Source of the DNA: Alkalibacterium sp. AK22
GTDB taxonomy: Bacteria; Bacillota; Bacilli; Lactobacillales; Carnobacteriaceae_A
Length of the DNA stretch: 64,000 nucleotides
Assembly: GCF_000585255.1 (NCBI RefSeq)
Contig: NZ_JANL01000015.1
Coordinates: 1-64,000 of the forward strand
Reading direction: 5' to 3'
Shown piece after piece: positions 8,286-16,689 of this stretch. The position numbers and the translations under genes are program-made. The notes below the pieces were generated by a model. The model was given only the letters and a program-made list of their open reading frames with translations. It had not been told where the DNA came from and did no database searches. How positions within the stretch are numbered: position 1 is the stretch's first letter; each line of letters opens with the position of its first letter.

Positions 8286-9761
8286 ATGACAGAAAAAGTC
8301 CGCGTACGATATGCACCGAGTCCCACAGGACACCTTCATATAGGGAATGCACGTACGGCCCTGTTTAATTATTTATTTGCCCGCCATCATGGTGGAGATT
8401 TCATTATTCGCATAGAAGATACAGATCGAAAGCGTCACATCGATACAGGTGAACAAAGCCAGCTGGACAATCTCAAATGGCTGGGGATCGACTGGGATGA
8501 GAGTGCGGATGTAGGAGGAGAATACGGCCCCTACCGTCAGTCTGAGCGACTGGATTATTATGATCCACTGATTGATCAGCTGCTAGCAAGCAACCGTGCC
8601 TACAAATGCTACTGCACATCAGAAGAACTGGAAGCTGAGCGTGAAGCGCAGCGTGCACGGGGAGAAATGCCTCATTACAGCGGAAAATGTGCCAACTTGA
8701 GTCCTTCTGAACAGAGAGCCAAGGAAGAGGAAGGAATCACTCCAGTTATCCGTCTGCGGGTCCCAAAAGACGCTACGTATACATTTGAAGACATGGTCAA
8801 AGGACCGATATCTTTTGAGTCCAGATCCGTTGGAGGAGACTGGGTTATTCGCAAGCGTGACGGTATGCCGACATACAACTTTGCCGTTGCAGTTGATGAC
8901 CATTACATGAAAATCACGCATGTCCTGCGTGGAGATGATCATATTGCCAACACACCTAAACAGATGATGGTCTATGAAGCGTTTGAGTGGGAAACGCCTG
9001 AATTTGGTCATATGACCCTGATTGTCAATACGGAAACCGGTAAGAAGCTAAGTAAGCGTGATGAAACAATCCTGCAGTTTGTTGAGCAGTACCGTGAACT
9101 GGGTTATCTGCCTGGGGCACTCTTCAACTTTATTACTCTGCTGGGATGGTCCCCGGTCGGAGAAGAAGAACTCTTTACGAAAGATCAGTTTATCGATATG
9201 TTCGACCATAAGCGCTTGGGCACGTCCCCAGCTGCCTTTGATCCGAAAAAACTGAGTTGGATTAGTAATCAGTATCTCAAGGAAGTCGATCTCGATGAAT
9301 TGACGCTCAAAGCACTGCCTCACCTTGTGCAGGCTGGCTATGTCGAAGAAAATCCGTCCGCTGAGAAAAGCGAGTGGATCCGAAAGCTTGTCGGCCTTTA
9401 TCAGGAACAAATGAGTTATGCAGCTGAAATTACTCAGCTGGCTACACTGTTTTTTGAAGAGGGACTCGACTGGTCTCCAGAAGCGAAGGAAGTCCTTCAA
9501 GGAGAAAGTGTTCCAGTGGTCCTGGATGCTTTTAGCGAACAAGTCAGACAAGTAGAGCCTTTTGAAGCAGACACAATTAAGAAAGCAATCAAGGCTGTCC
9601 AAAAAGAAACAGGTATCAAAGGTAAGAATTTGTTCATGCCGATTCGTGTAGCGGTTACCGGCCAGAAGCATGGTCCACAGCTAAATGACGCCATCGAACT
9701 TTTGGGCAGAGAAAAAGTACTTGCCAACCTTGAAACATCCAAGCAAGCTATCGATGCCTGA
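8286..9761 (+). CDS. gltX: glutamyl-tRNA synthetase
   Basis: A 491-residue class I aminoacyl-tRNA synthetase charging tRNA-Glu (and often tRNA-Gln in Gram-positives, followed by amidation). It opens with [19 protein letters not shown], containing the HIGH-type motif at about 17-20, and carries the KLSKR ATP-binding loop near residue 255 and a C-terminal anticodon-binding helical domain. ATG 8286 has AAAGGAG 8 bases upstream; a longer in-frame extension to 8238 lacks such a site. It follows the ispD remnant and is ended by a hairpin at 9789. Confidence 0.97.
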   Translation: MTEKVRVRYAPSPTGHLHIGNARTALFNYLFARHHGGDFIIRIEDTDRKRHIDTGEQSQLDNLKWLGIDWDESADVGGEYGPYRQSERLDYYDPLIDQLLASNRAYKCYCTSEELEAEREAQRARGEMPHYSGKCANLSPSEQRAKEEEGITPVIRLRVPKDATYTFEDMVKGPISFESRSVGGDWVIRKRDGMPTYNFAVAVDDHYMKITHVLRGDDHIANTPKQMMVYEAFEWETPEFGHMTLIVNTETGKKLSKRDETILQFVEQYRELGYLPGALFNFITLLGWSPVGEEELFTKDQFIDMFDHKRLGTSPAAFDPKKLSWISNQYLKEVDLDELTLKALPHLVQAGYVEENPSAEKSEWIRKLVGLYQEQMSYAAEITQLATLFFEEGLDWSPEAKEVLQGESVPVVLDAFSEQVRQVEPFEADTIKKAIKAVQKETGIKGKNLFMPIRVAVTGQKHGPQLNDAIELLGREKVLANLETSKQAIDA

Positions 9762-9788
9762 TTTTTAACTGCATATCGACTGGATATA

Positions 9789-9831
9789 GCCATGCAACCG
9801 GAACTTTCTTGAAGCGGGTTGTATGGCTTTT
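9789..9831 (+). terminator. terminator after gltX
   Basis: GCCATGCAACC pairs with GGTTGTATGGC (9817-9827), one wobble pair, followed by TTTT. It separates gltX from the cysS leader. Confidence 0.8.
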
Positions 9832-9849
9832 CCGTTCGCTAAAGACAGG

Positions 9850-9925
9850 TATGACGGTAAACTAAAACTCCTCAGGCGGACGAAGTCCGTTTACCGGAGT
9901 AGTACTTACATGAAAGGAGTTTCTA
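9850..9925 (+). promoter_or_regulatory. possible translational switch in the cysS leader
   Basis: CGGTAAA (9855-9861) pairs with TTTACCG, enclosing an inner CGGAC/GTCCG hairpin. AAACTCCT (9865-9872) is an exact 8-base complement of AGGAGTTT (9915-9922), which contains the cysS ribosome-binding site. Part of it (ACTCC) could instead pair with GGAGT at 9896-9900. Two exclusive folds, one hiding the ribosome-binding site, are therefore possible. No T-box consensus is present and no ligand is suggested. Confidence 0.4.
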
Positions 9926-9928
9926 CGC

Positions 9929-11338
9929 GTGATTCGTTTATACAATACACTGACACGTCAAAAGGAAGTTTTTGAGCCAATCGAAGAAGGCAAGGTCAGG
10001 ATGTACGTTTGTGGTCCGACCGTTTATAATTATATCCATATTGGGAACGCTAGAAGCACAGTTGCTTTTGATACCATCCGCCGCTACCTGACATACCGCG
10101 GATATGAGGTCAACTATGTTTCCAATTTTACAGATGTGGATGACAAAATCATCCGAGCTGCTGAACAACGTGGTCAGACAGCTCCTGAAGTAGCAGACAC
10201 CTTTATCCAGGCATTTTACGAAGATACAGAAGCGTTGGAGGTCCAAAAAGCAGATACGGCCCCCCGTGTCATGGACAACATCCCGGACATCATCTCATTT
10301 ATTGAAGCGCTGATTGAAAAGGGATATGCCTATGAAAACCAAGGGGATGTTTATTATCGTACCCGCAAGTTTAAGGGCTATGGCCGACTCAGCCGGGTCT
10401 CCCTGAATGAGCTGGAACTAGGAGCGAGCAATCGGACAGGTGAAGAATCAGCAAGAAAAGAAGATCCGCTCGATTTTGCTTTGTGGAAAACAGCCAAAGC
10501 CAATGAAATCAGCTGGCATTCTCCCTGGGGGAAAGGGCGACCGGGCTGGCATATCGAGTGTTCGGTTATGGCGACTAAGTACTTGGGAGACACCATTGAT
10601 ATCCATGCCGGCGGTCAGGACCTTACATTTCCTCATCATGAAAACGAAATCGCTCAGACCGAGGCGAAAACATGCCAGACCTTTGCTAATTACTGGATTC
10701 ATAATGGTTTTGTAACGATGAATGACGAAAAAATGAGCAAGTCCATCGGAAATGTCGTACTGGTAAAAGATTTGCGTGAGCAGCATGATCCAAAGGCCCT
10801 AAGGTTCTTCTTGGCAACGGCGCATTATAGACGGCCGATCAATTACTCTCTGAATACAATTGAAGAAGCCAAGACAAATGTAGACCGGATCGAAACGGCC
10901 TACTTCAATGCTGCACACCGCCTGGATCAGGCAGGGGAGTGTTCGGACCGAGACAGCAGCCTGTTGGCTGAAGTGAAGGGGTTTGAAGAGCAGTTCATCC
11001 AGCAGATGGATGATGACTTTCAGGCTCAAAACGGAATTACAGTAGTCTATGATCTGGTCCGTTTCCTGAACAAATATCTGGAAGAAGCGGAAGTCTCCAA
11101 ACCTGTACTGCAGGCGATGCTGACGCTGATGGAAGACCTGATGTCTGTTTTTGGGCTCCGTCTGTCTGTAACAGAAGACCTGCTGGATGTGGAAATCGAT
11201 GCATTGATCAAGGAACGGGAACAGGCAAGAAAAGACCGGGACTTCCAGCGTGCGGACCAGATCAGAGATGAACTGAAAGAGCAGCACATTCTTTTGGAGG
11301 ATACGCCCCAAGGTGTCCGCTGGAAGCGGGGGCTTTAG
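9929..11338 (+). CDS. cysS: cysteinyl-tRNA synthetase
   Basis: A 469-residue class I synthetase charging tRNA-Cys. The HIGH-type motif is YIHIGNARS, the KMSKS motif is [10 protein letters not shown] near residue 270, and the zinc-binding set includes C28 (VCGP), the Cys of IECSVM and the HHENE His/Glu. Start is GTG at 9929 behind AAAGGAG. cysE, which often sits between gltX and cysS in Firmicutes, is absent. mrnC follows immediately, one base after the stop, so cysS, mrnC and rlmB form an operon. Confidence 0.97.
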   Translation: MIRLYNTLTRQKEVFEPIEEGKVRMYVCGPTVYNYIHIGNARSTVAFDTIRRYLTYRGYEVNYVSNFTDVDDKIIRAAEQRGQTAPEVADTFIQAFYEDTEALEVQKADTAPRVMDNIPDIISFIEALIEKGYAYENQGDVYYRTRKFKGYGRLSRVSLNELELGASNRTGEESARKEDPLDFALWKTAKANEISWHSPWGKGRPGWHIECSVMATKYLGDTIDIHAGGQDLTFPHHENEIAQTEAKTCQTFANYWIHNGFVTMNDEKMSKSIGNVVLVKDLREQHDPKALRFFLATAHYRRPINYSLNTIEEAKTNVDRIETAYFNAAHRLDQAGECSDRDSSLLAEVKGFEEQFIQQMDDDFQAQNGITVVYDLVRFLNKYLEEAEVSKPVLQAMLTLMEDLMSVFGLRLSVTEDLLDVEIDALIKEREQARKDRDFQRADQIRDELKEQHILLEDTPQGVRWKRGL

Positions 11339-11339
11339 A

Positions 11340-11756
11340 ATGAAGAAAAGTGTAGATCCCAGCCTGCTCAACGGCTTGGCCCTGGCCTACTTGGGCGATG
11401 CGATTTATGAATTAAGGGTCCGGGAACACCTGATCCAACAAGGGCAGACAAAGCCGAATGTTCTGCATACGCAGGCGACCACCTATGTATCTGCTAAAGC
11501 ACAGGCCCGGCTGATAGAAGCACTGCTGGAAGGGAATTTCCTTACAGCGGGTGAAGTGGATATTTTCAAGCGAGGACGCAATGCGAAAAGTTACAGTAAA
11601 GCAAAAAATACGGATGCGCAGACATACAGTTATTCGACGGGATTTGAAGCAGTTATGGGGTATTTACACCTGACGGGACAAACGCAGCGTCTGGAAGAGC
11701 TGGTTAGCTGGTGCACCGGGAAAATCGAAGAAGAAAAACAGGAAGGAGCGAGCTAA
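11340..11756 (+). CDS. mrnC: Mini-ribonuclease III
   Basis: A 138-residue RNase III catalytic domain without the double-stranded RNA-binding domain, typical of Mini-III, which matures 23S rRNA ends in Firmicutes. The key segment is LAYLGDAIYELRVREHL near residues 13-30, with further conserved KRGRNAKS and YSTGFEAVMGYLHL. ATG at 11340 lies one base after the cysS stop. Its stop is followed directly by the rlmB ATG, so the three genes are translationally linked. Confidence 0.92.
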   Translation: MKKSVDPSLLNGLALAYLGDAIYELRVREHLIQQGQTKPNVLHTQATTYVSAKAQARLIEALLEGNFLTAGEVDIFKRGRNAKSYSKAKNTDAQTYSYSTGFEAVMGYLHLTGQTQRLEELVSWCTGKIEEEKQEGAS

Positions 11757-12593
11757 ATGCCCAAAAAGCCACAACCCAAACGGTCAGGCAGAAAAGATGG
11801 AAAGGTGAACCGTGATGATTTCCGCAAAAAAGATGGACAGCAATCAGGTGAAGCTGAGTCGGATGAAATGGTTTATGGCCGTAATCCGGTCATGGAAACG
11901 CTCAAGTCCAGCCGGGATGTCAACAAGCTGTTCGTTCAGGATGGTCTGTCAGGAGACAAAATCAATGCTGTTGTCTCCGAGGCTAAGAAAAGAAAAGTCC
12001 AGCTTTCTTTTGTACCCAAGTCCAAGCTGGATACATTGTCAGATGGAGGTAATCACCAGGGGCTGGTTCTGGCGGCCAGTCCGGTAAATTATGCTTCGAT
12101 TGACGAGCTGTTTACAAAGGCGGAGCAGAAAAAAGAAGCCCCTTTTTTCCTCTTGCTAGATGGGATAGAAGATCCGCATAATCTGGGGTCTATCCTAAGA
12201 ACAGCTGATGCCAGTGGTGTGCACGGGGTGATCATACCTAAAAGACGGGCGGTCGGTCTGACCTCAACGGTAGCAAAATCATCAGCCGGTGCCATCGAGC
12301 ATGTCCTTGTAGCCCGAGTGACCAATATGGCCACGACGATCGATGAACTGAAAGACCGCGGCCTTTGGATATTTGGAACCGACATGAAAGGCAAGGACTA
12401 CCGTCACTGGGATGTGTCTTCGCCAGTCGGCCTGGTCATCGGCAATGAGGGCAAGGGCTTGTCCCGCTTGGTTAAAGAAAAAGTGGATGAGACGCTTTCC
12501 ATTCCGATGGTGGGAGATGTCCAGAGCCTGAATGCCAGTGTAGCATCCGGACTGATGATGTATGAAGTATTCCGAAAACGAAACAGCCTGTAG
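11757..12593 (+). CDS. rlmB: 23S rRNA 2'-O-ribose methyltransferase, RlmB/TrmH family
   Basis: A 278-residue SPOUT-class methyltransferase. A basic tail (about 1-35) precedes the substrate-binding domain (VYGRNPVMETLKSS), and the catalytic trefoil-knot domain contains LDGIEDPHNLGSILRTAD, GLVIGNEGKGLS and SIPMVGDVQSLNASVA. It methylates a ribose in the 23S rRNA peptidyl-transferase region in homologues; the exact nucleotide here is inferred. ATG abuts the mrnC stop. An rRNA processing enzyme and an rRNA modification enzyme are thus made together. Confidence 0.93.
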   Translation: MPKKPQPKRSGRKDGKVNRDDFRKKDGQQSGEAESDEMVYGRNPVMETLKSSRDVNKLFVQDGLSGDKINAVVSEAKKRKVQLSFVPKSKLDTLSDGGNHQGLVLAASPVNYASIDELFTKAEQKKEAPFFLLLDGIEDPHNLGSILRTADASGVHGVIIPKRRAVGLTSTVAKSSAGAIEHVLVARVTNMATTIDELKDRGLWIFGTDMKGKDYRHWDVSSPVGLVIGNEGKGLSRLVKEKVDETLSIPMVGDVQSLNASVASGLMMYEVFRKRNSL

Positions 12594-12632
12594 AAGCCGG
12601 TTTTAAACTGATCTGGGAGGAGGGGAGCAAAC

Positions 12633-13181
12633 GTGAAAAAAGAAGTGCTGTATGTCGACGGCTACAATATGATTGGTGCTTGGCCAGAGCTCGTCCGACT
12701 GAAACGTCAGGACAAGATGGCGGACGCCAGGGATTACCTACTGCACGAGCTAAGCAACTACGCCAAATACGAAGGCATCGAAATCAATATCGTCTTTGAT
12801 GCGCAGTTTGTGCCGGGACTGACTAAGCGCTATGAAAAGTACGAAGTAGCCGTGATTTTTACGAGCGAAGGGGAGACAGCCGATAGTTATATCGAAAAAG
12901 CAGTAGGAGAAGAAAACCTGCTAATTACCCATGTCCAAGTGGCTACATCGGACCTGGCCGAGCAGTGGATTATCTTCCAACGAGGAGCCACAAGAAAATC
13001 CGCCAACGAACTGTACAAGGACATCAAAAGCACAAAAAAGAAAATCACAATCGACAGCGCCGTCTACCGGATGCAGAACAAATCGCGGAACTCCCCTTTG
13101 AAGGATGAGGACAAAAAGCGATTGGAGCAGCTGTACGGCAAACTGATTGATGAAAGATTTGACGAAAAAAATCACCTTTGA
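12633..13181 (+). CDS. rae1: NYN-domain ribosome-dependent mRNA endonuclease Rae1 (YacP)
   Basis: A 182-residue NYN/PIN-like protein. It opens with VLYVDGYNMIGAWPEL, whose Asp and Asn are metal-site residues. The acidic segment SEGETADSYIEKAV and VATSDLAEQWIIFQRGA complete the nuclease core. Bacillus Rae1 cleaves mRNA in the ribosomal A site. A basic C-terminal tail follows. Start is GTG at 12633 behind GGGAGGAGGGG, 39 bases after rlmB. An intrinsic terminator at 13174-13209 overlaps its last codons. Confidence 0.9.
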   Translation: MKKEVLYVDGYNMIGAWPELVRLKRQDKMADARDYLLHELSNYAKYEGIEINIVFDAQFVPGLTKRYEKYEVAVIFTSEGETADSYIEKAVGEENLLITHVQVATSDLAEQWIIFQRGATRKSANELYKDIKSTKKKITIDSAVYRMQNKSRNSPLKDEDKKRLEQLYGKLIDERFDEKNHL

Positions 13182-13209
13182 GAGCCTGTGGCTTTTAAGG
13201 TTTTTTTTT
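13174..13209 (+). terminator. terminator at the end of rae1
   Basis: ACCTT and inner AGCC pair with GGCT and AAGGT, followed by nine T residues (13201-13209). The left arm lies inside the last codons of rae1. Confidence 0.88.
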
Positions 13210-13348
13210 GTTTAATTTGATTTAAGGCTAATCGCCAGAAAAATTGAGGATGAGGTGAGTGAATATAGAAAAGGTTGTTATACAGCGTTTTGAAAACTGT
13301 GACAACTGATTTTACATAAGATTTTTCTCACAATTAAAATTAAATTAA

Positions 13349-13394
13349 TGACTATTTTAACTTTTGGATAGTATAATAATTGAAACGCTTTCAA
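13349..13394 (+). promoter_or_regulatory. sigH promoter with overlapping palindrome
   Basis: TGACTA (13349-13354), 17 bases, then TATAAT (13372-13377). Directly after the -10 box lies a palindrome with perfect 6-base arms, TTGAAA-CGC-TTTCAA (13380-13394), over the expected start point. It resembles a cre/LacI-family operator but is one base shorter than a standard cre. Repression at this site is inferred. Confidence 0.55.
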
Positions 13395-13467
13395 ATGTTC
13401 AAGCTACTACGCTCATAAATGCTTTACTTTGTACGGGTTAAGACAATATGCAAAGGAAGAAGTAAAG

Positions 13468-14100
13468 ATGCGGATAAGTACAGATTTATTAGTGAATAAA
13501 AGCACAATAAGCTACCGGGATATCAGTGACCCGGAAAGCGATGACCTGGTCCTGCAGATTCAAAAGGGAGAATTAGAGCTGTTTCCCCTGCTGCTTGAAA
13601 AAAGTGAAGCTCTATTAAAACGGGCAATCTATCGGCGGTTCATTAAGGGGTTTGAACGAGAGGACCTGTACCAGGAAGCTTGTATGATACTGGTAGAAGC
13701 TGTTGGAAAATATAAGAGTGACAAGGGGATGAGTTTCAATCAGTATGCCTGTCTGTGCCTGGATAATCATTTTCATAAACTGATTCGCTGGCACAATACC
13801 ATTAAGCGGCAAGCTTACAGAGACGCACTGTCTCTTGAGAAAGTGGTCGAAGAGCAGGGGGTTCAGCTGGTTGCAGAATCCAGGGTGTTTATGCCGGCTG
13901 ACTCACCGATTATTGAAGAAACAGTCGACGAGTATCTGACCTGTCTGTCGCCTTTTGAGCGGACAGTATGCATAAGCTGTTATTCAGGATACTCTTATGA
14001 TGACATCGCTGCCCAATTGAACTGCGAGCGCCAAAAAGTCATCAATGCGAAACACCGCTGTACCGAGAAGTTCAAAAAATTGTTTATACAATCTAACTGA
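13468..14100 (+). CDS. sigH: RNA polymerase sigma factor, SigH/ComX-like
   Basis: A 210-residue sigma-70 family protein with only regions 2 and 4. Region 2 is visible in FEREDLYQEACMILVEAV and FNQYACLCLDNHFHKLIRW. Region 4 has a C-terminal helix-turn-helix, YSYDDIAAQLNCERQKVINA. Position downstream of rae1 and upstream of rpmG-secE-nusG matches sigH in Bacillus and the competence-type factors of Lactobacillales. Start ATG 13468 has AAAGGAAGA upstream; an upstream in-frame extension to 13429 lacks one. Its role here (stress, competence or other) is not visible. Confidence 0.85.
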   Translation: MRISTDLLVNKSTISYRDISDPESDDLVLQIQKGELELFPLLLEKSEALLKRAIYRRFIKGFEREDLYQEACMILVEAVGKYKSDKGMSFNQYACLCLDNHFHKLIRWHNTIKRQAYRDALSLEKVVEEQGVQLVAESRVFMPADSPIIEETVDEYLTCLSPFERTVCISCYSGYSYDDIAAQLNCERQKVINAKHRCTEKFKKLFIQSN

Positions 14101-14167
14101 CAGAGCAAGCGTTTAAGTAATAGAATGACTTTTGAAATGTTTCGATAGGCAGCATACACAGAAAAAA

Positions 14168-14211
14168 CTCACTGGTTTCAAGAAGGCGTACCTGAGAGCA
14201 GTGAGCTTTTA
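14168..14211. terminator. terminator between sigH and the Gx-family gene
   Basis: CTCACTG (14168-14174) pairs with CAGTGAG (14199-14205) with A-rich sequence left and TTTT right, so it can serve both converging genes. Confidence 0.72.
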
Positions 14212-14246
14212 AACATTAAGGTTCCCTGGTCAATTGAAGAAAAGAT

Positions 14247-14840
14247 TTAGGGTTTTGAGCATTCATCTGAGACAGCTGTATGAAGTGGAGCAGATCTGTC
14301 TTTAAGCTGTTTTTTTTCCTCGTGAGCCTTCTTGAAACGTTGGATAGTAGACACGTGTTCCATCATGAAGTTGGCGGCAATACCGATAGCGATACCTGAA
14401 AGAATCCCCATAAAGGAAAGCACCGGCAAGTAAAGCAGGACCGTCCAGGTCTGGGCAATCAGGCTGGCGACAATCAGCTGGCCTAAATTGTGCAGGATCC
14501 CTCCGGTCGCGCTGACGCCAATGATGCTGATACGCCGGCCTCCCAGAAATTTAACCAGGAGCATACCTGTGTAACTCAGCAAAGCCCCAGCTGTGCTGTA
14601 CATTAGAGTCGAGAGTGTTCCGCCAAGCAGAGTCGTCATCAAAAGCCGCATAATCACGACTTTGATGCTGTCTTTGAAAGGAAGGGTGTAGATGGCAATG
14701 ATGATGATCAGGTTGGCTACTCCCAGTTTGGCTCCCGGTGCAAAGGCAAAAGGAAAGGGAATACTGCGCTCGGCAATGCCTAGAATCACGGCTTGCGCGG
14801 ACAGCAGAGCGATATAGATCAGTTTTTGAGTACGGGTCAT
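14247..14840 (-). CDS. Gx-family membrane protein (heptaprenyl diphosphate synthase component I-like)
   Basis: A 197-residue integral membrane protein with five to six hydrophobic segments spread over residues 8-165 and a short charged C-terminus. Segments such as IPFPFAFAPGAKLGVANL and ATGGILHNLGQL are typical of the Gx transporter / Hpre_diP_synt_I family. Members occur beside prenyl-diphosphate synthases and in flavin-based extracellular electron transfer loci, where they resemble substrate-binding subunits of ECF transporters. The transported compound is unknown. ATG 14840 follows AAGAAGGATAACC. A divergent ApbE flavin transferase gene next door supports a shared redox role. Confidence 0.75.
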   Translation of the reverse strand: MTRTQKLIYIALLSAQAVILGIAERSIPFPFAFAPGAKLGVANLIIIIAIYTLPFKDSIKVVIMRLLMTTLLGGTLSTLMYSTAGALLSYTGMLLVKFLGGRRISIIGVSATGGILHNLGQLIVASLIAQTWTVLLYLPVLSFMGILSGIAIGIAANFMMEHVSTIQRFKKAHEEKKQLKDRSAPLHTAVSDECSKP

Positions 14841-14980
14841 GGTTATCCTTCTTTTCTAAATGATCTGGAATAAAAGGAGCATATTGCGGCTGCTCTTCAT
14901 TGAATTAATCTTCTCACAAATGCGACGATCATGCGACAGAATCATGCACATTTCCGTCACTTTTTCCTCTTGTGAAAACA

Positions 14981-15009
14981 TGGACAGAATAACACTTTTA
15001 CTGTAAGAT
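14981..15009 (+). promoter_or_regulatory. apbE promoter
   Basis: TGGACA (14981-14986), a 17-base spacer and TAAGAT (15004-15009), about 30 bases before the apbE start codon. Confidence 0.55.
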
Positions 15010-15041
15010 GTACAGAGGAAAAGAAGGAAAGGAAGGCAACC

Positions 15042-16100
15042 ATGTTTACTGTAAATAAGAAAATAGGACTGGCTTTGCTCGTGCCGGTAGTATCGGCTGG
15101 ACTGGCGGCTTGCGGGGAAAGCGATCCGCGAGGGCTAGCCAATGAGCCATATGACCGGACAGAATTCCTTTTGGGGACCGTAGCCAATATCCGTGTATAT
15201 AATGAAGGTAAAGAAGAGGCACTGGACAAAGCGTTTGACCGGGTACAGGAACTGGACGAATGGTTCTCCATGCAGAATCCGGACTCTGAAATATCGGAAG
15301 TTAACCGTCAGGCGGGGATTGAACCGGTCGAAGTGTCTGAAGAAGTTTTCTTGGTCATGGAAAGAGCCTTGCACTTTGCGAAAGAGTCAGACGGCAGCTT
15401 TGATCCGACGATTGGTGCTGTGACCAGTCTGTGGGGTATCGGGCAAGAGTATGCGGCTGTACCGGATCCGGATGAGCTGGCTCAGGCAGTTGACGTAGTG
15501 GATTTCAACAAAGTCGAATTAAATGAAGAAAATCAGACGATCTATCTTCAGGAGGAAGGAATGGTTCTTGACTTGGGAGCCATTGCCAAGGGCTATATTA
15601 CCGATGAAGCCGCTCGCGTTTTAGTAGAAGAAGGCGTCAATACAGCCATTATCGATCTGGGTGGAGACATTGTTGTAGTCGGTAACAGCACCCGTGGGGA
15701 AGATCAACCATGGAATGTCGGCATCCAGAACCCTTATGGAGACCGTGGGCAGATTATTGGCATGGTGCCGGTATCGGACCGGGCAATCGTCACTTCCGGT
15801 ATTTATGAAAGACTTGTCCGTGACGGCGAGGATGAATATCATCATCTGATGAACCCGGACACTGGCTTTCCATTTGAGAACAACATTTCAGGGATCAGCG
15901 TCATTGCGGACAACGCCATGGATGCGGATGCGATTGCCAATATTGCTTTCTCCAAAGGGGTAGAAGCTGGATTGGAGTATATCAATAGCCTGGAGGATGT
16001 TGAAGTTATCTATACAACAGGTGACTGGGAGGTCTTTGTATCAGAAGGACTGAAGGACAGCGTCCAGATCAGTGATGACGATTTCGAACGGGCGAACTGA
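15042..16100 (+). CDS. apbE: FAD:protein FMN transferase, ApbE-family lipoprotein
   Basis: A 352-residue secreted lipoprotein. The signal peptide ends in a lipobox LAAC with the lipidated cysteine at residue 24. The ApbE fold is shown by LGTVANIRVY, SFDPTIGAVTSLWGIG, LDLGAIAKGYITDEA, IDLGGDIVVVG and the C-terminal LMNPDTGFP metal/FAD site. It attaches FMN covalently to Thr/Ser of target proteins outside the membrane. No target protein gene is in view. Gram-positive homologues (FmnB) flavinate proteins used in extracellular electron transfer. The neighbouring divergent Gx-family gene hints at such a role, but the rest of that locus is absent here. Confidence 0.93.
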   Translation: MFTVNKKIGLALLVPVVSAGLAACGESDPRGLANEPYDRTEFLLGTVANIRVYNEGKEEALDKAFDRVQELDEWFSMQNPDSEISEVNRQAGIEPVEVSEEVFLVMERALHFAKESDGSFDPTIGAVTSLWGIGQEYAAVPDPDELAQAVDVVDFNKVELNEENQTIYLQEEGMVLDLGAIAKGYITDEAARVLVEEGVNTAIIDLGGDIVVVGNSTRGEDQPWNVGIQNPYGDRGQIIGMVPVSDRAIVTSGIYERLVRDGEDEYHHLMNPDTGFPFENNISGISVIADNAMDADAIANIAFSKGVEAGLEYINSLEDVEVIYTTGDWEVFVSEGLKDSVQISDDDFERAN

Positions 16101-16106
16101 GCCGGT

Positions 16107-16135
16107 TTGACAGTGTTTTCAGTAAATGGTAAAGT
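16107..16135 (+). promoter_or_regulatory. rpmG-secE promoter
   Basis: TTGACA (16107-16112), 17 bases, TAAAGT (16130-16135), 49 bases before rpmG. Confidence 0.6.
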
Positions 16136-16184
16136 ATAAAAGACTGTAAACATCAAGAGCAAGTCAGCTGAAGCGAGGGAACAG

Positions 16185-16334
16185 ATGAAAAAGAAATTAG
16201 CCCTGGCCTGTATCGAATGCGGGTCCAGAAACTACACGAAAGAAGTGGGCACGAAAATCCGGACCGAGCGTCTAGAGATTAAGAAGTATTGCCGCTACTG
16301 CAAAACACATACCCTGCACAGGGAAACGAAATAA
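16185..16334 (+). CDS. rpmG: 50S ribosomal protein L33, zinc-binding form
   Basis: A 49-residue protein with two CXXC pairs (C9/C12 and C36/C39), the zinc-ribbon form of L33. The sequence reads [10 protein letters not shown] then [15 protein letters not shown]. It sits in the usual rpmG-secE-nusG order, 47 bases before secE. GAGGGA upstream of ATG 16185 serves as ribosome-binding site. Being zinc-dependent, it contrasts with the zinc-free S14 of this genome at 53947. Confidence 0.94.
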   Translation: MKKKLALACIECGSRNYTKEVGTKIRTERLEIKKYCRYCKTHTLHRETK

Positions 16335-16381
16335 CAACCACTGAACGTTCAGCCGCAGTGAATTGGAAAGGAGAGACACGA

Positions 16382-16558
16382 ATGAACAAAATCAAAACTT
16401 TCTTGGGTGAAGTCAAGCACGAACTGAAAGAAACGACTTGGCCGAAAAAAGACGTGATGAAGAAGAATACGGTCACTGTATTTGGTGTGATGGCATTCTT
16501 TGGCGTATTCTTTTACGCTGCCGATTCACTGCTGGTATTTTTATTGAACTTAGTGTGA
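16382..16558 (+). CDS. secE: preprotein translocase subunit SecE
   Basis: A 58-residue single-span membrane protein. An amphipathic helix (FLGEVKHELKETTWPKK) is followed by one hydrophobic span (about 33-56). This is the short SecE form of Gram-positives, the clamp of the SecYEG channel. ATG 16382 has AAAGGAGAG upstream. A longer reading frame from 16289 overlaps rpmG and has no support. Confidence 0.95.
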   Translation: MNKIKTFLGEVKHELKETTWPKKDVMKKNTVTVFGVMAFFGVFFYAADSLLVFLLNLV

Positions 16559-16573
16559 CAAAGGCGGCAGCCG

Positions 16574-16661
16574 TTGGCATTTAAGTGACGGTCATGCTAT
16601 ACTGTGTAACGAGAAGTGACGAAAAAACCTTTCTTCCGGTATTAGGGGAAAAGGTTTTTTT
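16574..16661 (+). promoter_or_regulatory. promoter and terminator hairpin in front of nusG
   Basis: TTGGCA (16574-16579), 18 bases, TATACT (16598-16603), then a terminator-like hairpin: AAAAAACCTTT (16622-16632) pairs with AAAGGTTTTTT (16650-16660), ending in seven T. The hairpin therefore lies between the promoter and nusG (start 16690). It may end the secE transcript and also attenuate nusG. Confidence 0.65.
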
Positions 16662-16689
16662 AGTATGAACAAACCTAAAGGAGAGAATC

